Positions 16,964-30,844 of a DNA stretch of 32,930 nucleotides are shown in pieces (the first letter of the stretch is position 1; each line of letters begins with the position of its first letter). The DNA is from an uncultured Eubacteriales bacterium. Its GTDB lineage: Bacteria; Bacillota; Clostridia; UBA1212; CASDQQ01. Both the position numbers and the translations under genes were made by a program. The notes beneath the pieces are model-generated. The model had not been told where the DNA came from. It did not search any database and worked only from the letters and a program-made list of their open reading frames with translations. The stretch covers positions 1-32,930 of the forward strand of contig CASDQQ010000005.1 of assembly GCA_949282945.1 (NCBI GenBank). The letters are read 5' to 3'.

Positions 16964-17806
16964 ATGAAAAAGATATTTGCGGTTTTAGCAGTTTTGGTTA
17001 TCGCGGTATTTTCTTTACAGGTGAATGTAAGCGCTTTTGAACAGGACGGAGACCTTACATATGTAAATGTTGATGAAAGCGACTACTGGATATTACAGAA
17101 CGGAAATGATAGTGAAGGGAATCCGTTAGAATGGGGATTTTATGAGGCAGAGGCGCAGTACGGAGGAGTACAGCTCTTTGCATACGGATATCCGCAGTAT
17201 ATCTAAGAGCCTGAAGTGGGGTGGGTAATGCCAGCCGCCACATTTAGTTTTAAAGGTACATATGTGGGAGTGATTTCTGTTCCGGGAAACGACCAGGGGT
17301 GGATGGATATATATATTGACGGAGAATATCAGATAACTATAAGAAGTATAGATTATGAGGCTGAGGATTCCGACCCTGTATGGGAAGATATAAATTCTAT
17401 TTTGCTTTGGAGCATAGACGACCTGGAGGATACGGTGCATACTATTACTGTTACCCCCACAAAAAACATAAGCTATGATGAAGATATTACCTGGTCAAAA
17501 TGTAACGTAGATGCCATAGTTATAAAAGGAGAGCCGGTAAAGGCTTCCGAAGTAGAGGTGCCTGAGCTCAGAACGCCGGATCCCACGCCGACACCGGAAA
17601 GAACTGATACTCCTAAGCCCGCCAATACCGCGACTCCGACGAAGACTCCGGAGAAAACCGCTTCCGCGACAAGTCCCGCCAGTACGGACGCCGTAGGAGA
17701 CGGGGAGGATGCTTCTAATATGGGGATTATTATCGCCGTTATTGCGATATGCGTTATAGCAGTAGCCGTAGTAATATTTGTTATTGTGAAGAAAAATAAA
17801 AAATAA
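16964..17806 (+). pseudogene. Surface-anchored carbohydrate-binding-type protein, interrupted by an in-frame TAA
   Basis: One continuous frame of 281 codons is split only by the TAA at 17204-17206 (codon 81). Before it come a signal peptide (residues 1-24, ending VSA) and the start of a beta-sandwich (LTYVNVDESDYWILQNGND). After it the same domain continues (ATFSFKGTYVGVISVP, then WMDIYIDGEYQIT and WSKCNVDAIVIKG). Next come a Thr/Pro-rich linker (TPTPERTDTPKP), a transmembrane helix (MGIIIAVIAICVIAVAVVIF) and a Lys-rich tail. Intact, it would display a non-catalytic binding domain on the membrane. A CAA-to-TAA change would explain the stop; readthrough or reinitiation at GTG 17216 would give no signal peptide. 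AGGAGG precedes the ATG. It lies between the fucosidase and beta-galactosidase genes. Confidence 0.75.
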
Positions 17807-17836
17807 ATTATGGTCATAGGCTGTACAAATTATATT

Positions 17837-20960
<3,124 letters not shown>

Positions 20961-20983
20961 TTTTTATAATTTATAGATATAAA

Positions 20984-21018
20984 GGGAGACAGTCCTTTTG
21001 GGCTGTCTCTTATTTTAA
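20984..21018 (+). terminator. Terminator of the LacZ-type gene
   Basis: GAGACAG (20986-20992) pairs with CTGTCTC (21003-21009) around a ten-base loop, followed by TTATTTTAAT. Confidence 0.8.
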
Positions 21019-21063
21019 TATATAAAATAAGATGTATATGCCAGGAAAAATTGGACATACCAA

Positions 21064-21117
21064 TTGACAAATTAATTTATCTATAATATTGTAATACAGC
21101 TGTTAGTAAAGGCTAAC
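21064..21117 (+). promoter_or_regulatory. Promoter with GTTAG...CTAAC operator-like dyad
   Basis: TTGACA (21064-21069) and TATTGT (21087-21092) are 17 bases apart. The dyad GTTAG (21102-21106) / CTAAC (21113-21117) covers the predicted start site. It resembles operators of the DtxR family of iron- or manganese-dependent repressors, whose sites share a TTAGG...CCTAA type core. A related dyad lies before the DUF3793 gene. Repression by metal is an inference. Confidence 0.5.
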
Positions 21118-21335
21118 TATCTGGATTAACTAGTTGCTGGAAGAGCTTTTTTAGAACATAAGTTAGTCGATGATAACCTCAATATACGAAAAATTAAGAA
21201 ATATAGCTGTTATATAGTGCCACACCGTTGGTCAGACATGAAAGTTGTGGATAGACAGGATATATTTTTGAGGACAAGCTTATACGTAAAGACATTGTCA
21301 GCAAGCGTGATAAAGAAAAAGAACTTATATCTCAA
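21118..21335. other. Leader region without a recognisable gene
   Basis: About 220 bases between the predicted promoter and the next coding frame hold no open frame of interest. The frame of the following gene is open back to 21255 but without ATG, GTG or TTG before 21336. Confidence 0.4.
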
Positions 21336-21611
21336 ATGATATCTCTATACTGCAAAAAGCGACATAAAAGAAAATACGTTCTCTGTTTCGAATGCCAGAA
21401 ATTAGATAATTACGCAAGACGGCGCAGCGATAAATGCCCTTTTATGGAAATAAAAACTTTCTGCTCTAACTGCAAAGTAAATTGCTATAAGCCTGTTATG
21501 AGAGAAAAGATTCGTGAAGTTATGAGGTTTTCAGGTCCCAGGATGATATTTCACCATCCTGTCACGGCAATTCACCATATGATTCAATCAAAAAATAGAA
21601 AAACCGATTGA
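21336..21611 (+). CDS. Nitrous oxide-stimulated promoter family protein (possibly start-codon-less)
   Basis: This is a small Cys-rich protein of 91 residues from ATG 21336. The family pattern is clear: MISLYCKKRHKRK, LCFECQKLDNYARRR, CPFMEIKTFCSNCKVNCY, then MREKIREVMRFSGPRM. The cysteines (CFEC, CP, CSNC, C) suggest a metal or Fe-S site. In relatives, about ten charged residues precede MISLYC. Here those residues (SKRDKEKELISQ) are encoded in frame from 21297, but no standard start codon lies upstream, and ATG 21336 has no ribosome site. The gene may therefore be decaying or use a rare start codon. The family often lies near iron-transport genes and flavodoxins, as here. Confidence 0.75.
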   Translation: MISLYCKKRHKRKYVLCFECQKLDNYARRRSDKCPFMEIKTFCSNCKVNCYKPVMREKIREVMRFSGPRMIFHHPVTAIHHMIQSKNRKTD

Positions 21612-21817
21612 AGAATAAAAAATGAAAGTAGAAAGATTATTTATATCATTTACTTTCAACATTTAGAGTGAAAACACTGATGACGGAAAAATCAGACAGT
21701 AAAGAAAGTATATTCGAGAGAAAATAATTCTGCCTCAGATTAATGTAGAAATGCCGTTTTGGAGCATATTTGCGCTCTTTCGGAGTAGGCGGAGAGCAGA
21801 AAAATAAGTATAATTAT
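21612..21817. other. Gene-free stretch before the DUF3793 unit
   Basis: No gene is seen. An inverted repeat TGAAAGTA (21623-21630) / TACTTTCA (21651-21658) has a 20-base loop and no T-tract. A TATAAT at 21809-21814 has no convincing -35. Confidence 0.3.
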
Positions 21818-21846
21818 AAAAACCTTTTAAAAAAGGTTTTTGTTTT
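21818..21846 (+). terminator. Rho-independent terminator upstream of the DUF3793 gene
   Basis: AAAAACCTT (21818-21826) pairs with AAGGTTTTT (21833-21841), followed by GTTTT. It would end the transcript of the gene at 21336-21611. Confidence 0.65.
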
Positions 21847-21854
21847 GAAAATTA

Positions 21855-21870
21855 GTTAGCCTTAGCTAAC
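21855..21870 (+). promoter_or_regulatory. GTTAGC-CTTA-GCTAAC operator-like dyad
   Basis: This is a perfect 6+6 dyad with a four-base centre, 27 bases before the DUF3793 start codon. It shares GTTAG/CTAAC arms with the dyad at 21102-21117. Both resemble DtxR-type metal-repressor sites. I did not find a well-spaced promoter for it. Confidence 0.45.
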
Positions 21871-21897
21871 CAAAGCTTGTTGTGTAAGGAGGTACAA

Positions 21898-22449
21898 ATG
21901 TCTGAAGAAATGATCGTAAAACACTGTTCACCAACTCTTGCGGGAATGAAAACCGGCAATATATTTACCTGTCCTTATGGGGACGCTGCCGAAATGAAAA
22001 ACAGCGTCAGGAGATGGAATAGATTACTCGGCAAAAAAGGTCTGCGTGTTCTGCCGCTGAAGTTTCAAAATGGCAAAGCTCTTATCTATATATTTCGTCC
22101 TAACCGTCTTTACAGCGACTTACGGCATGACGCTGCCTGCCGGATATTGAGGGAACTGGGCTACAGTATAGAAACCCCGGAACGCTGTGTTTTACAGTTG
22201 ATAAAACGATTGGATGAGTGTAAGGAATTTCCTCATGAGATAGGCCTGTTTCTTGGCTATCCACCTGAAGACGTTCGTGGTTTTATAAAAAACGGAGCGT
22301 CAGACTTTAAATGTGTTGGTTGTTGGAAGGTATATGGCGATGTAGAAGCCGCGCGAAAGCTTTTTACGAAGTACAAAAAATGCACGGATATATACAGTAT
22401 GCAGTTTGCTAAAGGAAAGTCTGTTGACCGGCTTACGGTGACCGGTTGA
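21898..22449 (+). CDS. DUF3793 family protein
   Basis: The start at ATG 21898 is chosen because AAGGAGG lies just upstream; the frame is open to a TTG at 21877 that would include the ribosome site. The protein has 183 residues. It begins with the family signature MIVKHCSPTLAGMKTGN and ends with FLGYPPEDVRGFI, CVGCWKVYGD and KLFTKYKKCT. The HCSPTLAG and CVGCW cysteines are conserved and may bind metal. The function is not known. In Clostridia the family is often next to Feo iron transporters and flavodoxins. Here the flavodoxin follows after 36 bases, presumably in the same transcript, but no feoA or feoB lies in the window. Confidence 0.85.
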   Translation: MSEEMIVKHCSPTLAGMKTGNIFTCPYGDAAEMKNSVRRWNRLLGKKGLRVLPLKFQNGKALIYIFRPNRLYSDLRHDAACRILRELGYSIETPERCVLQLIKRLDECKEFPHEIGLFLGYPPEDVRGFIKNGASDFKCVGCWKVYGDVEAARKLFTKYKKCTDIYSMQFAKGKSVDRLTVTG

Positions 22450-22485
22450 TATATAAAATAATTTATAAGAAAGGTTGGGAAAAAC

Positions 22486-22908
22486 ATGAGTAAAATAGCA
22501 GTGGTTTATTGGAGCGGCACAGGTAATACCCAGGCGATGGCTGCGTCCGTTGCAGACGGCGCAAAAGAAAACGGAGCTGAAGCGGTTATGCTGACGGCGG
22601 TAGAATTCGACTCTTCTATGATGGATTCTTTTGACGCCATTGCTTTTGGCTGTCCGTCTATGGGGGCTGAGGAATTAGAAGAAAGCGAATTTGCTCCGAT
22701 GTTTCAATCCTGTGAGGCGAAGCTTCCAGGCAAAAAAATCGCTTTGTTCGGATCCTATGGTTGGGGAGACGGAGAATGGATGCGAAACTGGGAAGAAATC
22801 TGTAGAAATGACGGAGCTGAGATTGTCTGCGATTCTGTTATCTGTAATGAAGCTCCGGATGACGATGCGCTGTCATCTTGCAGAGCAATTGGAAAGGCTT
22901 TAGTTTAA
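22486..22908 (+). CDS. Flavodoxin
   Basis: This is a 140-residue electron carrier. The FMN phosphate-binding loop is WSGTGNTQ (residues 9-16). The other flavin-contacting loops are GCPSMGAEELEE (~55-66) and FGSYGWGDGEWM (~88-99). The length is typical of short-chain flavodoxins of anaerobes. It lies 36 bases after the DUF3793 gene, likely in the same operon. Together with the metal-box-like dyads this suggests expression under iron shortage, when flavodoxin replaces ferredoxin (established for flavodoxins; inferred for this copy). Confidence 0.92.
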   Translation: MSKIAVVYWSGTGNTQAMAASVADGAKENGAEAVMLTAVEFDSSMMDSFDAIAFGCPSMGAEELEESEFAPMFQSCEAKLPGKKIALFGSYGWGDGEWMRNWEEICRNDGAEIVCDSVICNEAPDDDALSSCRAIGKALV

Positions 22909-22924
22909 TTATTTGACATAGCCG

Positions 22925-22975
22925 ATAAAATAAAAAACAGCGCCAGAAAGAATTTTTATATCTTTAAGGCGCTGT
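22925..22975. terminator. Bidirectional terminator between flavodoxin and binding-protein genes
   Basis: ACAGCGCC (22937-22944) pairs with GGCGCTGT (22968-22975). On the minus strand it is followed by TTTTTTATTTTATC, a strong tail for the minus-strand gene ending at 23000. It may also stop the flavodoxin transcript. Confidence 0.8.
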
Positions 22976-22999
22976 GCTGTTAATAAATAGGAAAAGAAA

Positions 23000-23743
23000 C
23001 TATTTTCTCTTTAATTTTAAACTTCCGAATATACCTGCGCCTGTTGTCAAAATAGCCAGTATGGCGCTTACGTCACCTGTTTTGACGGGAGTGTCTTTGT
23101 CGTCGTCTTTATTGCTGTCTGTATCTCCGTCATTATTTTCGCCGCTGCCTACATCTTCGGCGGGAGTATCGTTATTGTTATCTCCACTGTTATCGTCAGA
23201 AATACCGTAGATTAATTCCTCGCCTTCCTCAACGGTACCTTTATATACCTTTACTCCTTTAAGCTCCCAGACTGTGTCCTGTCCGCATGACCAGAAAGCC
23301 AACTTTTCTATTGTTGCTCCGCTTGGTACATCCAATTGTACTTTGTATGTCAGATCGCCAGTTTCTTCGAGGTCAGCATATAAAAGATTTCTTGTAGTTA
23401 CAAAATAATCATTATGTGTGTTATCGCCGTCTGGAGCCTTTGTATAAAAATTTCCTATTTCGGCGGCGGAATTTGAAGATTCTTCTACAAAGAGGCTAAG
23501 CTCTATAACCCATGAACCCTCTGTAAAATTAGCTTCATAGGAAAAAGCTTCGCAGTTTTTGTTTTCAAATCTTGCCGCCGTTTCTGTCACTGAAGCGGCG
23601 TCTCCGGCGTTGAGCCACATGCCGTCTTTGCCGTCTGCAATATCGGTCACAGACCATGTGCCTCCTGCCTCAGCGGCGAGAACGGTAACAGAAGCTGCCG
23701 ACAAAACAGTAAAGACTAACAGAAGCGCAAATAATTTTTTCAT
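23000..23743 (-). CDS. Exported, membrane-anchored protein with a binding-type beta-sandwich
   Basis: I start at ATG 23743 (MKKLFALLLVF), preceded by AAGGAAAGTGAG; codons further upstream give an unlikely N terminus. The protein has 247 residues. The signal peptide spans ~1-24. A ~140-residue beta-rich domain follows (GTWSVTDIADGKDGMWLN to VWELKGVKVYKG), of the galactose-binding or carbohydrate-binding type. Then come an Asp/Asn/Gly-rich linker (~178-220) and a C-terminal hydrophobic helix with the tail KLKRK. PVKTGD before the helix recalls sorting signals, but P-V-K-T-G has one residue too many for LPxTG. There is no catalytic motif. It is transcribed divergently from the lipoprotein GH2 gene, so it probably displays a glycan-binding domain for that enzyme. 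Confidence 0.75.
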   Translation of the reverse strand: MKKLFALLLVFTVLSAASVTVLAAEAGGTWSVTDIADGKDGMWLNAGDAASVTETAARFENKNCEAFSYEANFTEGSWVIELSLFVEESSNSAAEIGNFYTKAPDGDNTHNDYFVTTRNLLYADLEETGDLTYKVQLDVPSGATIEKLAFWSCGQDTVWELKGVKVYKGTVEEGEELIYGISDDNSGDNNNDTPAEDVGSGENNDGDTDSNKDDDKDTPVKTGDVSAILAILTTGAGIFGSLKLKRK

Positions 23744-24111
23744 AAAACTCACTTTCCTTTCTCTATTATAAATTATTTTGTACTTCAATAATATCAGCAT
23801 GGATACAAACCGTTCAATATAAAAATGATATATTATAAAAAATGCAAATATTTTTAAAATGTGGACAAATATTAGAAATAAAAAAAGCGATACCGCTATA
23901 AGTACCGCTAATAAAAAAAATCAGGTGGAGGAGATTTTTTTTCTTCAGCTAGTATTAGCTGACATATGTATAATAAACGTAAGAACATGGTTTTGAAAAG
24001 ATGAATATTGTAATATTTAAACTATTGTCAATATTTTTAAAATCTGTTATAAGAATACCGTGATATACTATACCTATAGAGTAAAAAATTTAAAAAAAAG
24101 GAGAGAAGTAA
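23744..24111. promoter_or_regulatory. Divergent control region of anchored binding protein and lipoprotein GH2
   Basis: Leftward: TTGAAC (complement of 23812-23817), 18 bases, then an extended -10 TGATATTAT (complement of 23788-23796). Rightward: extended -10 TGATATACT (24061-24069) with no -35. The identical box ATATTTTTAAAAT occurs at 23848-23860 and at 24031-24043, the latter over the expected -35 of the rightward promoter. This layout fits two activator-controlled promoters, with the AraC protein of the cluster as candidate. No gene is seen in this stretch. Confidence 0.5.
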
Positions 24112-27486
<3,375 letters not shown>

Positions 27487-27525
27487 TTATAGTATAGGAA
27501 AAAAGCACGGACGCGAGATAAAATA

Positions 27526-27575
27526 CCCCATTTTGTCAGACAAAATAAAAGTCTGGCAAAATGGGGTTTCTTAAA
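27526..27575. terminator. Long perfect terminator between convergent genes
   Basis: CCCCATTTTGTCAGAC (27526-27541) pairs along all 16 bases with GTCTGGCAAAATGGGG (27551-27566), with one T-G pair. TTTCTT follows. It separates the lipoprotein GH2 gene from the AraC gene. Confidence 0.85.
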
Positions 27576-27637
27576 TCAGGACCTTTTTACTGTACAATAT
27601 CATAAAAATGCAAGTACTCTATAAAAACAAAAAATTT

Positions 27638-28483
27638 CTATTTGTCTATATATTTATTTATAAAATTCATTTTAAAATATTTGGGAGAATAACCTGTAAG
27701 ATTGTTAAATACTGTGCAAAAATAACTTAAACTGTTAAATCCGACTTTATCGGCTACCTGTTTTAGGGGCATATTGAGATTTTCCGACATTATTTCTTTA
27801 GATTTTTCTATTCTGAGTATATTTATATATTCAAAGGGCCGTATTTTATAAGCCTGCTTAAACAGTCTGCAAAGATGAGAGGCAGTTATGTCTATATGGG
27901 AAGCTATATCGTCTATTGAGATTTGGTTCATATAGTTCTTCTGCATATAATCGAGGACCGGTTCAAGACGTATTTCTGGTGAAGAGGAGTCTTTTGTATT
28001 GCCTCCTAAGATAAAATTGCCCAACTGAATTATAAAAGAATACAAAAGGACAGATGTCTCAGCAAATCTGTTGGGCGATAGACTTTCTCTAAAAGATATC
28101 ATGTTATTTATAAGGTTTTCTACAAAAGCAAGCTGATTCGCATAAAATACATAAAAATCATTTGTTATTTCTATATGCCTGAGTACGTCGGCCGTACCGT
28201 AGCCGTCAAATACGATATAGCTTGTCTTCATTACTGAAGTAGTGGGGTAATATTCATGAGGTATGTTTGGAAACATAAAAAACCCCATACCTTTTACAAG
28301 CTTATATTTCCTATTTTCTATAATCAGAATACCTTCCCCCTCGGTTACGTGCAACCACTGGTATTCGACCATTCCGTCTGGTCTTTTGATAGCAGATTGG
28401 GGAAGGTCCTGGCCCACAGATACAATATGGAAAGGCAGAGCCACGTCAAGTTTAGTTATTATAGGAAAAAAGGGTGTATTCAT
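27638..28483 (-). CDS. AraC-family transcriptional regulator
   Basis: This is a 281-residue protein with an AAAGGAGG ribosome site. Residues ~15-90 are a cupin-like ligand-binding domain (YQWLHVTEGEGILIIENRKY, then GMGFFMFPNIPHEYYP), typical of sugar-sensing AraC proteins. Residues ~193-278 hold the two helix-turn-helix motifs (ISIDDIASHIDITASHLCRL and MPLKQVADKVGFNSLSYFCT), closing with the family signature TVFNNLTGYSPKYFK. Such proteins usually activate glycan-use genes when bound to a sugar. Its position between the lipoprotein GH2 gene and the fucosidase operon makes these its likely targets. It is separated from the upstream fucosidase by a terminator, so it forms its own transcription unit. 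Confidence 0.92.
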   Translation of the reverse strand: MNTPFFPIITKLDVALPFHIVSVGQDLPQSAIKRPDGMVEYQWLHVTEGEGILIIENRKYKLVKGMGFFMFPNIPHEYYPTTSVMKTSYIVFDGYGTADVLRHIEITNDFYVFYANQLAFVENLINNMISFRESLSPNRFAETSVLLYSFIIQLGNFILGGNTKDSSSPEIRLEPVLDYMQKNYMNQISIDDIASHIDITASHLCRLFKQAYKIRPFEYINILRIEKSKEIMSENLNMPLKQVADKVGFNSLSYFCTVFNNLTGYSPKYFKMNFINKYIDK

Positions 28484-28532
28484 ATTATTCCTCCTTTATA
28501 TATATTTTATATTGAGATAAAGGATAAATCAA

Positions 28533-28575
28533 TAAATTAAAATAAAAAAGCGCCGCGTAAATATCTTTACGCGGC
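28533..28575 (-). terminator. Terminator of the CBM9-fucosidase operon
   Basis: GCCGCGTAAA (28552-28561) pairs perfectly with TTTACGCGGC (28566-28575) around a four-base loop. On the minus strand a TTTTTTATTTTAATT tail follows. It lies 18 bases past the fucosidase stop. Confidence 0.9.
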
Positions 28576-28593
28576 AAAAGTCTTAACTTTTTA

Positions 28594-30831
28594 TTAAGAA
28601 ACGGTTATTGAAGCTCTTGGGTTAACTCCGAGCCTACTGTTGTCTTTATCAATAAGTTCAAGTTGTAGATAAAAATCCTTAGGGGAATCTCCTATATCTC
28701 CAATAAGTTGGATCTCTATGATTTTTTCTGCCTCTCCAGGTTCAAAGCTTATTTCTTCATAGATATGAGTAAAAACTTTTCCGTGAACTCCGGTGCCCGG
28801 TTCCGTATAAATTTTTACCGAAGATTTAGAATCAATATTATTAAATCTACTTACCTTTATCTCTATTGACTTATCTTCTTTGGAGGCTTTATATTCTGCG
28901 GCTTCAATGGAGTAGGAGGTTTTGTTCCCGGCATTGTAAAAATATACTCCGTCTATATCCACAGGCGCGCCGTTAACGCTTAAAACGACCTTATGCTCCC
29001 CGTAAGAAAGTTCTGGCGAAGAGAATACTAATTGGCGTCCTCTCCTGTCTTTAGCGTAAAAGTTTGCTTTTCCGATATCAACTCCGTCTACTGTTACCGT
29101 GGCTCTGCCATGACCGGGGTCTGATACTCCTATTATGTAAAAGCTGTTTCCGGTAAAACTAAATTCGGCGGTACAAGATCCGGAGGACCATGTATGGGTA
29201 TCATTCATGCTTTGCATGGCCGATCCGGTTTCCCATTTACCTGTAAATTTAAATTCTGTATCATCTATAAACTCTGAACCGTTCGGTATATCTAACGACT
29301 GAACCTCAAAAGCTTCATCCGCTTTATATACTCCTATGGAATTTATAACGGGAACTGCCTGAGATTCCAGTATGTTTATACGAACCTGAGAAGCCGTAAC
29401 TGCTCCATCGCGTATTAAAGCTTTATAGCCTATAGTCTGACCTGTCTGGGATGGGTCGCCGAAATTTCTCCATTCACCGTCTGTGAAAACCTCCACACTG
29501 AATTTTGATACTCTCTGTCCCAAAGGTATATATTCTTGTATCGATATTACGTCGAAGGTTTTCTCTTCTCCCAAATCCAGAGTAATTGAACCTGTAGTCT
29601 GTCCATCATTCATTGTCCAGTACGTATCGTAATTTCCATCTATAACATTTGAAGGTCTGTAAGCTTCATTATTGTTTCGCATTTGAGTAGCAGTCACGAC
29701 TGCGCCTTCGGCTAAATTTTCTTTAAAAGTATTTCTTACTGCTTCACCGAATTCCGTAATCCTTTCCTCCTGAGCTTTGGAAATTTTTCCATCTGTACCT
29801 GGGGCGGCGTTTAGAAGGAGGATGCAGCCTCTTCCAACTGATGAAAAATAAATATCCCCCAATGTAGAAAGACTCTTTGGAGTACCTTTGTAATCAAACC
29901 ATCCAGGGACAAGGGATACGTCAGCCTCAACGACGCTCCAATTTTCTCCGTCGGGATCTCCGTGGCCCACATAAGCTTCATTTTCACCATAATGTTGGTC
30001 ATAATAAGCTTTTTGTTCACTCCAGTTTATTTTGCTCCAACAAGGAATTCTTGAATAGCCGCTTTCAGTTCCGTTCCATCTTACCGTAGCTCCTACCGGA
30101 CAGAAAATAACGGTATCTTCGTTATAACTGTGGATAACATCGAACCAGTTTTCTTTACCATCTTCTACATAGCTGCTGTTAAAATAATATTTTTGATCGC
30201 TCGGACTTGCGCCGTCCATCCATACTTCTACAAATTTGCCGTTATTTCCATAGTTAGGATTGCCTAAAATTTCTTTAAGCTGATTCATATAATAGGTGTT
30301 ATAGTCGTCTTGATTTCCGCTTCCATAGGCTTTGGAATTTTTATCAAAGGGGGAAAGGTATATTCCCATATCCAAATTATATTTTGTACATGCCGCAGAT
30401 ACCTCTCCTACTATGTCCACCTGATGAGGACTGTTTTTTACACTGTGCTCAGTATACTGACTGGGCCAATTACAAAATCCGTCGTGATGTTTCCCGACAA
30501 GTATCAGGCGACCAAATCCGGCGTTTTTGAAAGTGCTTACCCATTGTTCGGCGTCAACCGATTCGAGAGTAAATTCACTGGGGTCTTCCTCTCCTGAACC
30601 CCATTCCTGGCCGTTAAATGTGTTCATTCCAAAGTGTATAAAAGCGGCCATTTCCTGTTTATGATAATACAGTTGGCTTTCAGATGGAGTAGGACCGTAG
30701 GCGGCCGGCGCGTCCGGCAAAATTGTAGGTCCGGGAGTGGAATTTTCATGAGAATTATCACAGCCAAAAAGAGTTGCAGCCGATAAGATAGCTGACATTA
30801 TGATCACCGCCTTTTTTTTAAAATATTTCAT
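28594..30831 (-). CDS. Multidomain alpha-L-fucosidase, GH29, surface lipoprotein
   Basis: This is a 745-residue protein. The signal sequence ends in LFGC, so Cys24 is lipidated and the enzyme sits outside the cell. The GH29 barrel (~45-385) shows MAAFIHFGMNTF, GKHHDGFCNWPS, IYLSPFDKN and the nucleophile Asp206 in VEVWMDGAS; it resembles the GH29-B (1,3/1,4-fucosidase) type. An F5/8 type C/CBM32-like domain follows (~390-505; PSNVIDGNYDTYWT). Next comes a second sandwich (~530-640; SCTAEFSFTGNSFYIIGVSD) resembling the domain of the broken protein at 16964. The end is a Calx-beta-like strand repeat (~648-745; ASKEDKSIEIKVSR, ISFEPGEAEKIIEI). AAGGAG precedes the ATG, 13 bases after the CBM9-protein stop codon, so the two form one operon. 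Confidence 0.92.
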   Translation of the reverse strand: MKYFKKKAVIIMSAILSAATLFGCDNSHENSTPGPTILPDAPAAYGPTPSESQLYYHKQEMAAFIHFGMNTFNGQEWGSGEEDPSEFTLESVDAEQWVSTFKNAGFGRLILVGKHHDGFCNWPSQYTEHSVKNSPHQVDIVGEVSAACTKYNLDMGIYLSPFDKNSKAYGSGNQDDYNTYYMNQLKEILGNPNYGNNGKFVEVWMDGASPSDQKYYFNSSYVEDGKENWFDVIHSYNEDTVIFCPVGATVRWNGTESGYSRIPCWSKINWSEQKAYYDQHYGENEAYVGHGDPDGENWSVVEADVSLVPGWFDYKGTPKSLSTLGDIYFSSVGRGCILLLNAAPGTDGKISKAQEERITEFGEAVRNTFKENLAEGAVVTATQMRNNNEAYRPSNVIDGNYDTYWTMNDGQTTGSITLDLGEEKTFDVISIQEYIPLGQRVSKFSVEVFTDGEWRNFGDPSQTGQTIGYKALIRDGAVTASQVRINILESQAVPVINSIGVYKADEAFEVQSLDIPNGSEFIDDTEFKFTGKWETGSAMQSMNDTHTWSSGSCTAEFSFTGNSFYIIGVSDPGHGRATVTVDGVDIGKANFYAKDRRGRQLVFSSPELSYGEHKVVLSVNGAPVDIDGVYFYNAGNKTSYSIEAAEYKASKEDKSIEIKVSRFNNIDSKSSVKIYTEPGTGVHGKVFTHIYEEISFEPGEAEKIIEIQLIGDIGDSPKDFYLQLELIDKDNSRLGVNPRASITVS

Positions 30832-30844
30832 ATGTTTTTACTCC

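Noticed and set aside
21623-21658. TGAAAGTA/TACTTTCA hairpin as a terminator
   Set aside because: It has a long loop and no T-tract; the hairpin at 21818-21841 is a better terminator.
23060-23110. PVKTGD as an LPxTG sortase signal in the 23000-23743 protein
   Set aside because: The spacing P-V-K-T-G does not match P-x-T-G and no sortase is in the window; a plain membrane anchor is simpler.
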